DNA from: Prosthecobacter debontii
Lineage (GTDB): Bacteria; Verrucomicrobiota; Verrucomicrobiia; Verrucomicrobiales; Akkermansiaceae
NCBI GenBank assembly: GCA_945869465.1
Contig: CAMBPB010000020.1
Coordinates: 1-40,720 of the forward strand
Reading direction: 5' to 3'
Length of the DNA: 40,720 nucleotides
The notes under the pieces were generated by a model, which worked only from the letters and a program-made list of their open reading frames with translations, did no database searches and was not told where the DNA came from. A program made the translations under genes and the position numbers. Shown piece after piece: positions 39,464-40,720 of the stretch (positions are counted from its first letter, which is position 1; the number at the start of each line of letters is the position of its first letter).

Positions 39464-39544
39464 AAAATTCCCCCTCCATTTCGGCGCGCCCGCGAAATTT
39501 CCGGTTTCCAATCCCCTTTTCCCGGTCTTGAATCCGGCCTGCCC

Positions 39545-40720
39545 ATGAGCCATCCCACCTTTCGCATCGCCATCGGAGCCGATCACGGCGCCTTCGATCT
39601 CAAAAACGCCGTCGTCGATCACCTCAAAGCCGTCGGGCACGAGGTCCGCGATTTCGGCACCCACACCAACGGCTCAGTGGATTACGCCGACTACGCCAAC
39701 CTCGTCGCCCGCAATGTGGCGGACGGCACCTACGATTTCGGCATCCTCGCCTGCACCTCCGGCGTGGGCATGAGCATCGCCGCCAACCGCCACCGCCACG
39801 TCCGCGCCGCCAGCGTGCGCTCGGTGGACGAGGCCACCATCACCCGCCAGCACAACGATGCAAACGTGCTCTGCCTGAGCGGCAAATACACCGACGCCGC
39901 CACCGCCATCGCGATGGCCGATGCCTTCCTGGCCACCGCCTTCGACGGCGGCCGCCATGAAGCCCGCATTTGCAAGGCCTCCGGCAGCCGCATCGAACAG
40001 ACCGATCCGGCGGTTTACGAGGCCATCACCGCCGAGGAAAAACGCCAGCGCAACAACATCGAGCTGATCGCCTCGGAAAACTTCGCCTCGCCCGCCGTGA
40101 TGGAGGCGCAGGGCTCGTTGCTCACTAACAAATACGCCGAAGGCTATCCCGGCAAACGCTGGTATGGCGGCTGCGAAAACGTGGATGTCGTCGAGCAACT
40201 CGCGATCGACCGCGCCAAACAGATCTTCGGAGCCGAGCACGCCAACGTCCAGCCGCACTCGGGCTCGCAGGCGAACACCGCGGTTTATTTTGCGGTGCTC
40301 AAGCCGGGCGACAAGATCTTCACGATGGATCTCGCCCACGGCGGCCATCTAACGCACGGGCACAAGGCGAATTTCTCCGGGCGTTTCTATGATGTGACCC
40401 ACTACGGCGTCAGCCCGGACGACGAGCGCATCAATTACGATGAGCTGGAAAAAACCGCCCGCGAACTCAGGCCGGCGCTCATCACGGTGGGAGCTTCCGC
40501 CTATTCGCGGATCATCGATTTCGCGCGCATGGGCCGACTCGCCCGCGAGATCGGCGCCTATCTGTTTGTGGACATGGCGCACATCGCCGGCCTCGTCGCC
40601 GCGGGCGCGCATCCGAGCCCGGTGCCGCACGCTGATTTCGTCACCTCCACCACTCACAAATCGCTGCGCGGCCCGCGTGGCGGCATCATCCTCTGCAAGG
40701 AGGAGTTCGCTAAAAAAATC
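39545..40720 (+). CDS. Ribose-5-phosphate isomerase B fused to serine hydroxymethyltransferase (3' end outside window)
   Basis: One uninterrupted frame of 392 codons running off the right edge. Residues 1-150 are a complete Rpi[11 protein letters not shown] with the catalytic Asp13-His14, [14 protein letters not shown] with the catalytic Cys70, and RQHNDANVL with His103. RpiB interconverts ribose and ribulose 5-phosphates. From about 153 the chain is serine hydroxymethyltransferase (GlyA), which makes glycine and methylene-THF from serine. Visible are [47 protein letters not shown] and [13 protein letters not shown] with the PLP lysine Lys372. The linker is only a few residues and GlyA lacks just its first dozen or so residues. 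I checked the frame codon by codon: no stop or shift. The remaining GlyA C-terminus is outside the window. Confidence 0.93.
   Translation, partial: MSHPTFRIAIGADHGAFDLKNAVVDHLKAVGHEVRDFGTHTNGSVDYADYANLVARNVADGTYDFGILACTSGVGMSIAANRHRHVRAASVRSVDEATITRQHNDANVLCLSGKYTDAATAIAMADAFLATAFDGGRHEARICKASGSRIEQTDPAVYEAITAEEKRQRNNIELIASENFASPAVMEAQGSLLTNKYAEGYPGKRWYGGCENVDVVEQLAIDRAKQIFGAEHANVQPHSGSQANTAVYFAVLKPGDKIFTMDLAHGGHLTHGHKANFSGRFYDVTHYGVSPDDERINYDELEKTARELRPALITVGASAYSRIIDFARMGRLAREIGAYLFVDMAHIAGLVAAGAHPSPVPHADFVTSTTHKSLRGPRGGIILCKEEFAKKI

Overview
The window looks like a chromosomal segment of a GC-rich member of the Verrucomicrobiota, most likely class Verrucomicrobiae. Several family signatures point there. 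It has a PSCyt1/PSD1 cytochrome gene directly upstream of a DUF1501 gene, and a second protein with the PVC-type C-terminal CxxCH heme module. It also has a signal-peptide protein with autotransporter-associated beta-strand repeats, and short tandem-repeat families between genes. No rRNA, tRNA, CRISPR array, insertion sequence, integrase or phage module was recognised. Both ends cut a gene: pyrB on the left and an rpiB-glyA fusion on the right.

Layout. 1-2.7 kb: the end of pyrB converges on rpoD, whose product has a long, internally repeated Lys/Ala/Pro-rich N-terminus. 3-11.2 kb: a large secreted beta-strand-repeat protein, a decayed glycosidase-like fragment, the PSCyt1/PSD1-DUF1501 pair, and two frameshifted gene remnants. 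11.2-13.1 kb: a vapBC-type toxin-antitoxin pair with an inverted-repeat operator, transcribed directly into pyrC. 13.4-17.9 kb: an ABC-dependent capsule export operon (outer-membrane lipoprotein, KpsM-like permease, KpsT-like ATPase with a polycationic tail, an Ala/Lys/Arg-rich ORF, KpsE-like protein), without glycosyltransferases. 17.9-22.7 kb: dsbD, then a plsC-like acyltransferase paired with an LplT-like MFS transporter. 22.8-27.1 kb: the PVC-heme protein and a truncated histidine kinase followed by a FixJ-like response regulator, with a palindromic motif on both sides of the regulator gene. 27.3-33.8 kb: a leftward run of a PHP phosphatase, a methyltransferase, an OmpA-like coiled-coil protein, a HAD phosphatase, tsaD and a Kef-type antiporter. 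34-40.7 kb: a glucosyl-3-phosphoglycerate synthase gene divergent from the antiporter, a cytochrome b562-like protein, a DUF4870 protein, a lone GmrSD-type DUF262/DUF1524 protein, an NHS-family nucleoside transporter and the rpiB-glyA fusion.

How the genes fit together. Most are housekeeping or envelope functions. The capsule operon, dsbD, the phospholipid pair and the OmpA-like protein all concern the envelope. The Kef-like antiporter and glucosylglycerate synthase share an upstream region and both fit osmotic adaptation. GmrSD and VapBC are the only defence or stress modules.

The most unusual observations are the RpiB-SHMT fusion, an apparent frame break at a seven-C run that separates the KpsT ATPase from its polycationic tail, the palindrome flanking the response regulator, and a TGACAGAATCATT repeat family that forms intergenic inverted repeats at two loci.
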